Source of the DNA: an uncultured Bacteroidales bacterium
GTDB lineage: Bacteria; Bacteroidota; Bacteroidia; Bacteroidales; Muribaculaceae
DNA: 18,447 bases
Direction: 5' to 3'
Assembly (NCBI GenBank): GCA_905210435.1
Contig: CAJLWO010000054.1
Span: forward strand, 1-18,447
The translations under genes were made by a program, and so were the position numbers. Below the pieces are notes generated by a model that had not been told where the DNA came from, did not search any database, and was given only the letters and a program-made list of their open reading frames with translations. The number at the start of each line of letters is the position of its first letter. The stretch's first letter is position 1. This document shows, in pieces, positions 9,079 to 15,802 of the stretch.

Positions 9079-9086
9079 CAAATATA
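9079..9086 (-). promoter_or_regulatory. -7 promoter box of element E1 and the surface-protein gene
   Basis: On the minus strand this reads TATATTTG, a full match to TAnnTTTG. The predicted start, about 6 nt downstream, coincides with the first base of the 5' hairpin of E1 at 9073. The -33 region is AT-rich without a clean TTTG. The same box-to-hairpin spacing is seen at E2. Confidence 0.6.
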
Positions 9087-9207
9087 AATACTTTTATTTA
9101 AACAATCTATTGTTTACTATAAAATTAACAAATCCACCACGATACATATTATTTTATTATTGTTTACCATGATTGTCCGGGAGAAATTGCAATATTTATC
9201 ATTTTTA

Positions 9208-9239
9208 TTTGTCATGATTGATAATATTAGCTATATTTA
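9208..9239 (+). promoter_or_regulatory. Promoter of the coiled-coil lipoprotein gene
   Basis: A -33 TTTG at 9208-9211 is separated by exactly 20 bp from TATATTTA at 9232-9239, which differs from TAnnTTTG only in the last base. The predicted start is near 9246, 28 nt before the ATG at 9274. The promoter diverges from the E1 promoter; the 120 bp between them are very AT-rich and hold short repeats of TATTGTTTAC and CATGATTG of unknown meaning. Confidence 0.65.
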
Positions 9240-9273
9240 CTCCATCGGAATTTTACAATAGACCTTAAATCAC

Positions 9274-10158
9274 ATGAAACCACTTTATTACATTCTTTAT
9301 TTACTTGTGCCGGCAGGAACGCTTGCATTACATGGGTGCGGCAATACTCAGGGAGATGCCAGTCATACTGAAAATACCGAACTGGCAGCTGCAAGAGATT
9401 CTATCGCATCTCTTACGGCCAAAGTTGATGAACTTAATGCCGAAATCGAATTGCTGAAGTTTCCGGCAGATCAACGGCTGACAGATATTAAACGTCTCAT
9501 TTCGTCTGAGAAGTTTTCGGAAGCGCGCAACATGATTGCCGAATTGCGACGTATTTTCCCGAATTCAGAAGAAGCTACTGCATGTCAGGCGCTTCTCGAG
9601 CACATCAACAAGGCGGAGGCCGCGATTATTGCCGAGCAGGAACGCATACGCGCATTAGGATTCAAAGCATTGACCCAATCTACCGTTTTTGAAATCGGGC
9701 CGAACAAGGTGACATTTTCAAACCTGTCATTCGGCAGTCAGTTTACATTTGACGCATACGATGACAGTTGGTTCTACCGCACGGCTGACAGGGGGAATGT
9801 ATATGCCTTAGCATCCATGTCAGTGACATCGTCGGATAAAAATCCCCAATTGCCCACACCGGCAATATATTCCATAAATGGGGAGAAACTGGAGAAAATC
9901 GAAGTGTACACCATCGAGTTCGCACGCTGGCGGGATTATGGCGCATATCTCGGGAACTATAGTGACAATGCCAATGATTTCGCAAAAGTAAGTACCGTCA
10001 GATTTAAATTGGGTTGCGAAGTTCCTGAAACCGTAAAAACAGCCCCTATATCATTGTGCTCAAGATGGGAAACACCCAGTCGCGTAATTATGACAGATTC
10101 AGGAACCCGCCATATTGGTATAACGGAGCCGACGGTTATCCATCGACTTTATCATTAG
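9274..10158 (+). CDS. Coiled-coil lipoprotein of unknown function, C-terminus frameshifted
   Basis: 294 residues as read. The N-terminus is a lipoprotein signal ending in LHGC (Cys22), so the protein is probably membrane-anchored. Residues about 35-65 (heptad-like ARDSIASLTAKVDELNAEIELL) form a coiled coil, and about 65-130 are helical and TPR-like. Residues about 135-275 are a beta-rich domain I do not recognise. The last residues after about 258 look unnatural (CSRWETPSRVIMTDSG). The neighbouring frame instead continues with a natural-looking sequence that ends at a TGA at 10209-10211. The switch falls near the A5 run at 10035-10039 or the C4 run at 10043-10046. One missing base would restore a protein of about 312 residues. 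So this is either a sequencing error, a slipped homopolymer or a recently damaged gene. Confidence 0.75.
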   Translation: MKPLYYILYLLVPAGTLALHGCGNTQGDASHTENTELAAARDSIASLTAKVDELNAEIELLKFPADQRLTDIKRLISSEKFSEARNMIAELRRIFPNSEEATACQALLEHINKAEAAIIAEQERIRALGFKALTQSTVFEIGPNKVTFSNLSFGSQFTFDAYDDSWFYRTADRGNVYALASMSVTSSDKNPQLPTPAIYSINGEKLEKIEVYTIEFARWRDYGAYLGNYSDNANDFAKVSTVRFKLGCEVPETVKTAPISLCSRWETPSRVIMTDSGTRHIGITEPTVIHRLYH

Positions 10159-10211
10159 AAGACTTCAACGGAGGGAATTACCGTGCCATCAAAATAGGAA
10201 ATCTGAAGTGA
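10029..10211 (+). other. Out-of-frame C-terminal continuation of the lipoprotein
   Basis: The frame beginning after the TGA at 10026-10028 reads YIIVLKMGNTQSRNYDRF, then about 35 further residues ending in KIGNLK at the TGA 10209-10211. Composition and hydrophobic pattern are protein-like, unlike the end of the upstream frame, which stops at 10156-10158. A sixth A in the run at 10035-10039 would read VKNSPYIIVLKMG and join both frames smoothly. No classic X-XXY-YYZ slippery site is present, so programmed frameshifting is unlikely. Confidence 0.65.
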
Positions 10212-10239
10212 CGGAGATAAGATCCCCGGGGTTCTCATC

Positions 10240-10296
10240 CCGCCAACTACAAAAGGCTGCGTGTCGTTTGACTTGCAGCCTTTTTGTCGTTGGCGG
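10240..10296. terminator. Two-way terminator, displaced copy of the tRNA-Ser terminator
   Basis: The stem AAAAGGCTGC (10251-10260) pairs with GCAGCC plus a T run (10275-10285). It is extended outward by CCGCCAAC (10240-10247) with GTTGGCGG (10289-10296), one mismatch and one bulge between. T runs are present on both strands. It can end the lipoprotein transcript from the left and the hipBA transcript from the right. Confidence 0.8.
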
Positions 10297-10305
10297 AAAG
10301 ACAGG
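10251..10305. repeat. Direct repeat copy A: tRNA-Ser 3' end plus terminator (att-like)
   Basis: 55 bp nearly identical to 12115-12168: one substitution (T for C at 10262) and one extra T in the T run. On the minus strand it contains the last 15 nt of tRNA-Ser, including the encoded CCA, followed by the terminator. Only the 3' fragment of the tRNA is here; the intact gene is at the other copy. This is the usual layout of an element integrated at a tRNA 3' end. Confidence 0.8.
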
Positions 10306-10408
10306 AACCATTTATAAGCCGTCTAAACCCATATATATCAATCGCTTTGCTTCATGCGATACACGCAATGCAACAGCAATGCGACAAAATCACTGGTCGT
10401 ACACATGA

Positions 10409-11689
10409 TTAAAGCATGAGTTGCATGTCGGGAACTATTGCATCAACCATAGGCCGAGGCACTCCACAATCCTTCGCAATCTCCGGCCATCGGGAAGCTG
10501 TGTCAGTAATCATATCAATTATTGCGGTTGCCTCCTTGATGTTGTTCCTGCGTGCAAACTCAAGAAGGTCAGATCGTGTGATTCCATCGAATTTCCCGTT
10601 GACCGACATTTGATGCTGTGCCGTCCAGCCACCCTGAGGATTATATGCGTAGCCCATATCGTATGCCGGTGATAGACGCCATTTGCCGTTCCTGTCCATA
10701 AGGAACGATATATTCTTGGTATGGTCATCCTGATTACGCACCACAATATTGAACACCATCCTGCGAAACATCTCCTGAGCCTGGGAATATGGCAGTCGCA
10801 ATGCCCTCATTACGTTGAAGGCCTGTTCGTAGGAATATGCCCGTGGCAAACGATAGTCATAGTGGGCGATTCCGCACAGCGTCTGCATGTGGATTTTTTC
10901 ACCGTCGTGACGATCGAATCGCTTGGTAAGGAAGTGGGCACGTCCGTTCTCCTCGATTAGACTGCATTCCGACATTTCTATGCCGCACTCTTTAACGAGT
11001 TTTGAAAACGAATATTCCAGCCTTCCGAAATTCTGAGTCTCACGGAATCCGGCTTCGGCAGTGACTCCGTCGAGTTTTATCAGATAGTAGTCGAATCCTG
11101 CCGGAGCGTCAATCTGTCCCGAACGGACCTCACCGGTCTCTTTGTTATATGCGATTATTGCCTTGGCTCGCTGTCCTCCCGCTGAAGTTCCGAGCCTCAC
11201 AATCTCGGCAATCGCAGCTTTTTTGTCGGCTTCGAGATTTGCACCGAACTCTTCCTTTTCAGCCAAAGCCTCACTTGCGACCTCTACAAGTGTGTCAAGT
11301 TCAATAGCCGTATTCTTACCATACGGGACATCCATTGCGGGCTCAAATTCAAGTGCCCCCATACATCGCTTTCCGAGGAAGCAGAGAGTCTCGACGGCGT
11401 TGCCGCTGGTACGCCCTGTCAGAGCAAGCCAACGGTCGAACAGCGCCCGCCCGTATGTGTCAGGCAACGAATCCGCAAGCATCCCGGGAAGTCCCCTGAA
11501 GGTCTCTTTCCCTATATCTGAAAATGAATATATCCTCCCGGATCTGACCGGCATAAGAATAGGAGACGGCTCCAGCCCTTTGCCGATGAAACTGTCGGCA
11601 TATTCAAAAAATGCAGTCTGACGGTTATTGTCCCACCGAAGTGAACCTACGTGTTGTCCGTAAAGGGTTACTTTTGCAATGTCTACCAT
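10409..11689 (-). CDS. hipA: HipA-like serine/threonine kinase toxin
   Basis: 426 residues, close to the 440 of the E. coli toxin. HipA kinases phosphorylate a translation-related target (glutamyl-tRNA synthetase in E. coli) and cause growth arrest or persistence; the target here is unknown. The N-terminal HipA_N/couple domain covers about 1-110. The autophosphorylation-type loop GTSAGGQRAK is at 167-176, with Ser169 in the position of the regulatory serine. KLDG follows as the likely ATP-binding lysine region. The catalytic loop DDHTKN is at 321-326 (Asp321, Asn326), and SPAYDMGY places the metal-binding Asp at 344. All key residues look intact. The ATG overlaps the hipB stop by 7 nt (ATGGTAG), so translation is coupled. 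The pair lies between the two direct repeats. Confidence 0.93.
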   Translation of the reverse strand: MVDIAKVTLYGQHVGSLRWDNNRQTAFFEYADSFIGKGLEPSPILMPVRSGRIYSFSDIGKETFRGLPGMLADSLPDTYGRALFDRWLALTGRTSGNAVETLCFLGKRCMGALEFEPAMDVPYGKNTAIELDTLVEVASEALAEKEEFGANLEADKKAAIAEIVRLGTSAGGQRAKAIIAYNKETGEVRSGQIDAPAGFDYYLIKLDGVTAEAGFRETQNFGRLEYSFSKLVKECGIEMSECSLIEENGRAHFLTKRFDRHDGEKIHMQTLCGIAHYDYRLPRAYSYEQAFNVMRALRLPYSQAQEMFRRMVFNIVVRNQDDHTKNISFLMDRNGKWRLSPAYDMGYAYNPQGGWTAQHQMSVNGKFDGITRSDLLEFARRNNIKEATAIIDMITDTASRWPEIAKDCGVPRPMVDAIVPDMQLML

Positions 11690-12045
11690 TCTGATTCCTC
11701 CTTGCCGGTTTTAGATTGCTCTGTTTTTTGAGATGACGATGCCCGGTGGCGTCGTTTCTTTTTGGCGGCCTCAACAAACTCATAATATTCATTGGGACTC
11801 ATCTCCTCCTCTTTGAGCAACGGAGAAAAAATATCAAGCTCGCCTAATATGCGCAAAACCCTCACGAGAGAGTCAAACGAACGAATCTCCCCTTCTTCAA
11901 TTCTCTTTAGGGTTGACACGGATATTTGCGCCTGTTCCGCAAGCGACATCTGGGTAAAGTTCTGACGTAGCCGCAAACGGCGCACCGTTTGTCCTATCCG
12001 ATGACAGATCTCGGCATCGGCGAGCATGTAGACATTATCATTCAT
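11683..12045 (-). CDS. hipB: HipB-like XRE-family antitoxin and repressor
   Basis: 120 residues from the ATG at 12045. A longer frame opens at 12093, but that start lies upstream of the predicted -7 box, so the shorter start is preferred; an ATG at 12027 is a third option. A Cro/C1-type helix-turn-helix covers about residues 10-65 (IGQTVRRLRLRQNFTQMSLAEQAQ, recognition helix ISVSTLKRIEEG). The tail is Lys/Ser/Glu-rich and probably disordered. HipB proteins bind HipA and repress their own operon. It is the first gene of the hipB-hipA pair. Confidence 0.88.
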   Translation of the reverse strand: MNDNVYMLADAEICHRIGQTVRRLRLRQNFTQMSLAEQAQISVSTLKRIEEGEIRSFDSLVRVLRILGELDIFSPLLKEEEMSPNEYYEFVEAAKKKRRHRASSSQKTEQSKTGKEESEW

Positions 12046-12070
12046 AGTTCTGTTTTGAGCTATTAGAATA

Positions 12071-12078
12071 CAAATATA
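12071..12078 (-). promoter_or_regulatory. -7 box of the hipBA operon
   Basis: On the minus strand this reads TATATTTG (TAnnTTTG). About 19 nt upstream is a GTTG that may be the -33 box. The predicted start near 12064 leaves a leader of about 20 nt before the hipB ATG at 12045 and excludes the ATG at 12093. Confidence 0.6.
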
Positions 12079-12114
12079 GCAATAATGGTTCAAATCTCAA
12101 CTATTGCAAGATAA

Positions 12115-12148
12115 AAAAGGCTGCGCGTCGTTTGACTTGCAGCCTTTT
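12115..12148 (-). terminator. Terminator of tRNA-Ser
   Basis: On the minus strand AAAAGGCTGC and GCAGCCTTTT form a 10-bp stem closed by about 13 nt. A run of six T follows, starting a few nt after the tRNA CCA end. It is symmetrical enough to work on the plus strand as well. Confidence 0.8.
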
Positions 12149-12168
12149 GTCGTTGGCGGAAAGACAGG
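12115..12168. repeat. Direct repeat copy B: joined to the intact tRNA-Ser (att-like)
   Basis: 54 bp matching 10251-10305. It starts in the terminator stem and ends inside the T stem of tRNA-Ser. The 1.8 kb between the copies carry hipBA and no integrase. Confidence 0.8.
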
Positions 12169-12243
12169 GATTCGAACCCTGGGTACCCGTAAGGGTACAA
12201 CGGTTTTCGAGACCGTCCCGATCGACCACTCCGGCATCTTTCC
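12154..12243 (-). tRNA. tRNA-Ser(CGA)
   Basis: On the minus strand the acceptor GGAAAGA pairs with TCTTTCC, followed by discriminator G and an encoded CCA. The D arm CCG/CGG, anticodon stem ACGGT/ACCGT with loop CTCGAAA (anticodon CGA), class-II variable arm GTACCC/GGGTAC and T arm CAGGG-TTCGAAT-CCCTG all fold well. It reads UCG codons. The mature body is 12157-12243, and the CCA extends to 12154. Confidence 0.95.
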
Positions 12244-12257
12244 TTTTTCGGGTTGTG

Positions 12258-12289
12258 CAAAGTTAAGGAGTTTTGGCGAGGGTGACAAA
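12258..12289 (-). promoter_or_regulatory. Consensus promoter of tRNA-Ser
   Basis: On the minus strand TTTG (12289-12286), a 20-bp spacer and TAACTTTG (12265-12258) match the Bacteroidetes promoter exactly. The predicted start is near 12251, about 8 nt before the tRNA 5' end. Confidence 0.8.
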
Positions 12290-12557
12290 TTTTTTGACTT
12301 GTTTTTTAGGGTTCTTTTGTAAAATATTCGCAAAATATTGGAGTAATTGTCGGCCGGATTACAGCGCCGGAAAGCGTTATGGCGGTTTAGCATTTGACTT
12401 TCAGCAAGAAACAGATGGGGCATGCCGTGCGGATATACTGAACATTCATCAGCCGCGAAATGTTGATTTATTACCGGCCGAGGGAACAGATGACGCCGGA
12501 CTTCCAACTGCAGGAAAAATATTCAACAATCTGTTTTGCAATCAACATTCTACCAAT
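12290..12557 (+). other. Long upstream region of the choloylglycine-hydrolase gene
   Basis: An open frame runs from 12273 into the enzyme gene, but its first 95 residues look non-coding and would precede the signal peptide. No TAnnTTTG box is convincing; TTCTTTTG near 12313 is one base off. Small GC-rich repeats of GGCCGG/CGCCGG are present. I see no gene here. Confidence 0.4.
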
Positions 12558-13613
12558 ATGACTCGTTTATCTAATTTTATGACCAAGGGATTACTTTCGG
12601 CTGCCGTTCTTGCGGGAGTTTCTTTTCAGCAGGGCGATGCCTGCACGCGTATCATATATCAGGGCAACGACAACCTGATCATCATAGGGCGGTCGCTTGA
12701 CTGGAAGACGCCTATTCCGACCAACATCTATGTCTATCCGCGCGGCATGGAGAAACAGGGTTCGGACAAACCGGGTGCCGTGACGTGGAAATCAAAATAC
12801 GGCGCTGTCTATGCCGTGGGCTACGACGGTGGCGTCACCGAGGGTATGAACGAAAAAGGGCTGTCGGTCAACGGCCTGTTCTGCAAGGGTACGGTCTACG
12901 ACAATGATTCGACCGTGGGACGTCCGCCTATGTCGCTGGCGATGTTCCCGGCTTGGCTGCTCGACATGAACGCCACCACCGACGAGGTAATCAAAGTGCT
13001 TGAGGAGCACAATTTCTCTCTTTCGGGCGCTACATTCGACGACGGTACCGTATCGGCGCTCCACTGGGGCATCACCGATGCGTCAGGCCACTCGGCGGTA
13101 GTGGAATTCGACCACGGAGCCATCAGGATATATGAGGGTACCACCGACATGCACGCTATGACCAACGACCCGTCGTGGCCGCAGATGCAGGCTATCGTGA
13201 ATTACTGGGAAAAGATTGGCGGGAGCCACTCGCTGCCGGGCACGGTGTCGAGTCCCGACCGCTGCGTGCGTGCGAATTACTTCGTGACGCATGTCGAAAA
13301 GACCGGTGATGCCGATCTGGGCGCCACAATCGCCCGCTCCGTACTGTTCAACTGCTGCGTGCCCTACACATATACCGTAGAGGGTGAACCCAACGTATCG
13401 TCGACGCAGTGGCGTTCGTTTTCCAACCTGCGCGACCTCCGCTACTATTTCGACCTCACCGTAGCCAACGGTCTCTACTACGTCGACCTCAACAAATGCG
13501 ACTTCCGTCCCGGAGCATCGGTAATGAAAATCGTCACCGCCGACATGCTCAACGCCTGCGGCGACCAGACCTCGATGCTACAGCCCGTCCCCCCGTTCAC
13601 CCCGATGTACTGA
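12558..13613 (+). CDS. Secreted choloylglycine-hydrolase-family amidase (bile-salt hydrolase / penicillin acylase type)
   Basis: 351 residues from the ATG at 12558, which starts a signal peptide (about 1-28); cleavage after GDA exposes Cys29. N-terminal-nucleophile hydrolases of this family need a free N-terminal Cys. The other active-site positions fit: Arg45 and Asp48 (GRSLDW, 16 and 19 residues after the Cys, as Arg18 and Asp21 in the Clostridium bile-salt hydrolase), Asn203 (MTNDPSW, matching Asn175) and Arg238 (SPDRCVR, matching Arg228). The length is close to Bacteroides bile-salt hydrolases and penicillin V acylases. It probably cleaves linear amides such as conjugated bile acids, N-acyl amino acids or acyl-homoserine lactones; the substrate cannot be decided here. 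It is a single-gene unit, divergent from tRNA-Ser. Confidence 0.88.
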   Translation: MTRLSNFMTKGLLSAAVLAGVSFQQGDACTRIIYQGNDNLIIIGRSLDWKTPIPTNIYVYPRGMEKQGSDKPGAVTWKSKYGAVYAVGYDGGVTEGMNEKGLSVNGLFCKGTVYDNDSTVGRPPMSLAMFPAWLLDMNATTDEVIKVLEEHNFSLSGATFDDGTVSALHWGITDASGHSAVVEFDHGAIRIYEGTTDMHAMTNDPSWPQMQAIVNYWEKIGGSHSLPGTVSSPDRCVRANYFVTHVEKTGDADLGATIARSVLFNCCVPYTYTVEGEPNVSSTQWRSFSNLRDLRYYFDLTVANGLYYVDLNKCDFRPGASVMKIVTADMLNACGDQTSMLQPVPPFTPMY

Positions 13614-13636
13614 AAAACATCAGGATATTATATAAA

Positions 13637-13707
13637 TTGTGCTCCTGCCAAAACTTTTGTGCTCTTGTTTTTTTAACAAAAGTACAGGAGTCCGGGCAGG
13701 AGCACAA
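13637..13707. terminator. Long hairpin between convergent genes, terminator-like
   Basis: A perfect 13-bp outer stem TTGTGCTCCTGCC (13637-13649) pairs with 13695-13707. It encloses an inner stem ACTTTTGT/ACAAAAGT (13653-13660/13676-13683). On the minus strand it is followed by TTTATATAATA, suiting termination of the ADP-ribosylglycohydrolase operon. The plus-strand side lacks a T run. Longer than a usual terminator. Confidence 0.6.
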
Positions 13708-13754
13708 AATTCCGTGTGGCTCATGTAGTCTTTAATTTTCTAAAGATGCATATT

Positions 13755-14600
13755 TTAACCTATAGTGTCATTAAATTTACTAATTACTTCTTTCATTTCA
13801 TCCGGAAGACGATTCAGACATTCGTTTAGAATATATGGCGGGATTTCTCCATAAAAAGCGGCGGCAATACCACCTGTAATTGCACCCATAGTATCGGCAT
13901 CGCCCCCGAAGGCAATTGCTTTTCTTATTGCCGACTCATAATCATCACTTTCAAGAAACGCAATAATTGATTCGGGGACTGATTCCTGACAGCTGACATC
14001 AAAACCATAGCCCGGCTGTATGTCATTATATCTGCGACTGAGATTATAATCAAATTTCTCCTCTACCGCATTCTTGATTTCATCCTTGCTTTTTCCGGTG
14101 AGAGCGAGATATATTGCGAGAGCCGTCGCTTGTGCTCCTTTTATGCCCTCCGGATCATTATGTGTAATCTCAGCAGATTTTTTTGCCAACTCCATTGTTT
14201 CATCGAAAGTATTTGCATAAGCTCCCACTGCACTTACACGCATAGCCGAACCATTACCCCAGCTGTTATATGGCTCCATTGTGTCAGAATATATCCATTT
14301 TCGGAACATGCCTCCATAACCTGCCCCCGGATATTTACGACACCAATACTGAAGCCGTATTTCAAATGGCTCCTGGTGTACCAATGCGTCTGCGATACCA
14401 ATAGTACATACTGTATCGTCAGTAAATCTACTCCTGTGAGTAAATAGTTCGAAATTATAGTCTTTTGTTTGAGCGAACTCATACCATGAACCGATAATAT
14501 CGCCGCATACAGCACCCATAATTACTAATTTAGCAGCCGCAATATTTTTTTTGCCGTTTTTTTGTGAGAACAAAGGCTGTTTTAACATAAAAAAATTCAT
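13755..14600 (-). CDS. ADP-ribosylglycohydrolase (DraG/ARH-like family)
   Basis: 281 residues from the first ATG. The enzyme family removes ADP-ribose from proteins, nucleic acids or small molecules using two Mg ions. The core starts with MGAVCGDIIGSWYEF at residue 28, followed by FTDDT (Asp61, Asp62), HNDPEGIKGAQA and, near the C-terminus, GGDADTMGAITGG (Asp234, Asp236), all metal-site motifs of the family. The preceding 27 residues are Lys- and Phe-rich and not part of the fold, so the ATG at 14519 (254 residues) is an equally good start. It lies 37 nt after the SanA-like gene on the same strand and probably shares its operon. The substrate is unknown. Confidence 0.85.
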   Translation of the reverse strand: MNFFMLKQPLFSQKNGKKNIAAAKLVIMGAVCGDIIGSWYEFAQTKDYNFELFTHRSRFTDDTVCTIGIADALVHQEPFEIRLQYWCRKYPGAGYGGMFRKWIYSDTMEPYNSWGNGSAMRVSAVGAYANTFDETMELAKKSAEITHNDPEGIKGAQATALAIYLALTGKSKDEIKNAVEEKFDYNLSRRYNDIQPGYGFDVSCQESVPESIIAFLESDDYESAIRKAIAFGGDADTMGAITGGIAAAFYGEIPPYILNECLNRLPDEMKEVISKFNDTIG

Positions 14601-14637
14601 ACTCTTATTTAGTTAATTTAATACGATAAAATCGCGC

Positions 14638-15264
14638 TTATTTTAAATTCAAAATATCAATGAACATCTTGACGCGGGCGAAATATTCGCGTATGGTATT
14701 TTTTAAGCGGTTGCGGAATATGTGAGATGGAGCCGCATTGTAACCTATTGCATGGAGTCCGATGTGGTCGGCGAGGTATATCGCACGCTTGTTATGGTCT
14801 TCCTGCGATATTATTGTCACACTGTCAAGATGATATTCCTTTTTTGCCTTCACAATAGAGAGAATGGTACGTGCGCCGTCATAGTCAAGGATAATGGAGT
14901 CTTCAGGCACGCCGTGGGCCATAAGAGAGTCGCGCATCGCCACAGGCTCGTCGTATCCGGTTTCATGCACGCGAGTATAATCGCCGCCACTGACTATCAG
15001 TATGTTGACCTTGCCGGCTTCATATAATTGTTCGGCCGCTCTGATGCGGTTCTCAAAATAAAAGTTGCGTGCGCCGTTGGCAGTAAAAGGTGAAGTGCCA
15101 AGCAGCAAGCCATAGCGGTTGTGCGGTATCTCGTTCACATCATCGTATGTGCGCCCCGAAGCATTGCATGAGACCATGACGTTACATGCAAAAACTACAG
15201 TCAGCACCACGGCGACAGGCATTCCGACAAAGAGCAGTATCCTCTTTCTTGTTTTTGGAGTCAT
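14638..15264 (-). CDS. sanA: SanA-like DUF218 membrane protein
   Basis: 208 residues with an N-terminal membrane anchor (about 9-28). A DUF218/YdcF-type domain follows. YGLLLGTSPF is at 51-60, RIRAAEQLY at 73-81, VSGGD at 91-95, YDEPVAMRDSL at 104-114 and LDYDGARTILS at 126-136, the signature order of SanA. SanA in E. coli affects the envelope barrier to vancomycin at high temperature; its biochemical activity is unknown. The ATG at 15264 lies 24 nt after the upstream stop. A second, out-of-frame copy of the start region (ATGACTCCAAAAA) begins at 15289 and overlaps that stop as TAATG. Confidence 0.85.
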   Translation of the reverse strand: MTPKTRKRILLFVGMPVAVVLTVVFACNVMVSCNASGRTYDDVNEIPHNRYGLLLGTSPFTANGARNFYFENRIRAAEQLYEAGKVNILIVSGGDYTRVHETGYDEPVAMRDSLMAHGVPEDSIILDYDGARTILSIVKAKKEYHLDSVTIISQEDHNKRAIYLADHIGLHAIGYNAAPSHIFRNRLKNTIREYFARVKMFIDILNLK

Positions 15265-15288
15265 TGATATATCTCTTTTTTGGAGTCA

Positions 15289-15753
15289 TTAATACCTCTT
15301 GAACACATGGTGGCATTTATTGCATTTATAACGGTGTATGCTGTACCCTATGAAATATTGTATTATGAATAAGAGTGCCCCGACCGAGAAAAGCCAAAAG
15401 AAAAAGATTGGAGAAAAGAATCCTATGACGAACATGAAAGGAGCAAGAATTAGAAAGAACAATGAACCGCGCTTGCGTCGTATGATTGTTTCCGACACAT
15501 CTTCACTGCCGCATTCAGGACACCATGGCATAGCGTGGCATTCTTTACTTTCGGCCTGATAGCCTCTGACTATTTTATTGGCTGCATCCACATCGCAGTC
15601 GTTAACGATGATACTATAATTGAAAATATCGCCGGAAGCCGAGATAAAGGTACTTTTATCTTCAAGCATCTGAGCATCAATACCCGCTTCATTAAGTCGG
15701 GCAACGATTTGTTCCGCAGTAACAACTTCCGGGGTCGAGATAATGGTTTTCAT
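15289..15753 (-). CDS. DUF2007-type protein with split zinc ribbon and membrane hairpin
   Basis: 154 residues. Residues 1-70 resemble the DUF2007 (putative signal-transducing) fold: a short beta-alpha-beta unit starting IISTPEVVTAEQIVARLNEAG. CPEC (Cys78, Cys81) and CNKC (Cys144, Cys147) could form one zinc ribbon. The two halves are separated by two predicted membrane segments (about 97-114 and 118-138) with basic residues (RRKR) before the first. No enzyme motif is seen; a regulatory or sensor role is a guess. First gene of the probable three-gene operon down to 13755. Confidence 0.7.
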   Translation of the reverse strand: MKTIISTPEVVTAEQIVARLNEAGIDAQMLEDKSTFISASGDIFNYSIIVNDCDVDAANKIVRGYQAESKECHAMPWCPECGSEDVSETIIRRKRGSLFFLILAPFMFVIGFFSPIFFFWLFSVGALLFIIQYFIGYSIHRYKCNKCHHVFKRY

Positions 15754-15794
15754 GACAACATGATTTTATCGGTTAGAATTATACTTTTACAATA

Positions 15795-15802
15795 CAAATA
15801 TA
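15795..15802 (-). promoter_or_regulatory. -7 box of the DUF2007-sanA-ADP-ribosylglycohydrolase operon
   Basis: On the minus strand this is TATATTTG (TAnnTTTG), with a TTTA about 21 nt upstream as a possible -33 box. The predicted start is near 15789, about 35 nt before the ATG at 15753. No other such box lies in front of the two following genes. Confidence 0.6.

Noticed and set aside
8825..9086. E1/E2 as miniature transposable elements
   Set aside because: No target-site duplication or terminal repeat at the element edges, no shared ends beyond GACATAAAAAA, and G-U wobble bias points to a transcribed strand. Not fully excluded.
10029..10070. Programmed -1 ribosomal frameshift in the lipoprotein gene
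   Set aside because: No X-XXY-YYZ heptamer or downstream stimulatory structure is seen at the switch; a single-base loss in a homopolymer explains it better.
12104..12322. Plus-strand open frame of about 70 residues with GGKTGIRTLGTRKGTTVFETVP
   Set aside because: It is the reverse strand of tRNA-Ser and its terminator; such translated tRNA sequences are a known artefact.
12273..12557. N-terminal extension of the choloylglycine-hydrolase gene
   Set aside because: The extra 95 residues precede a normal signal peptide, show no domain, and would block exposure of the catalytic cysteine by normal cleavage.
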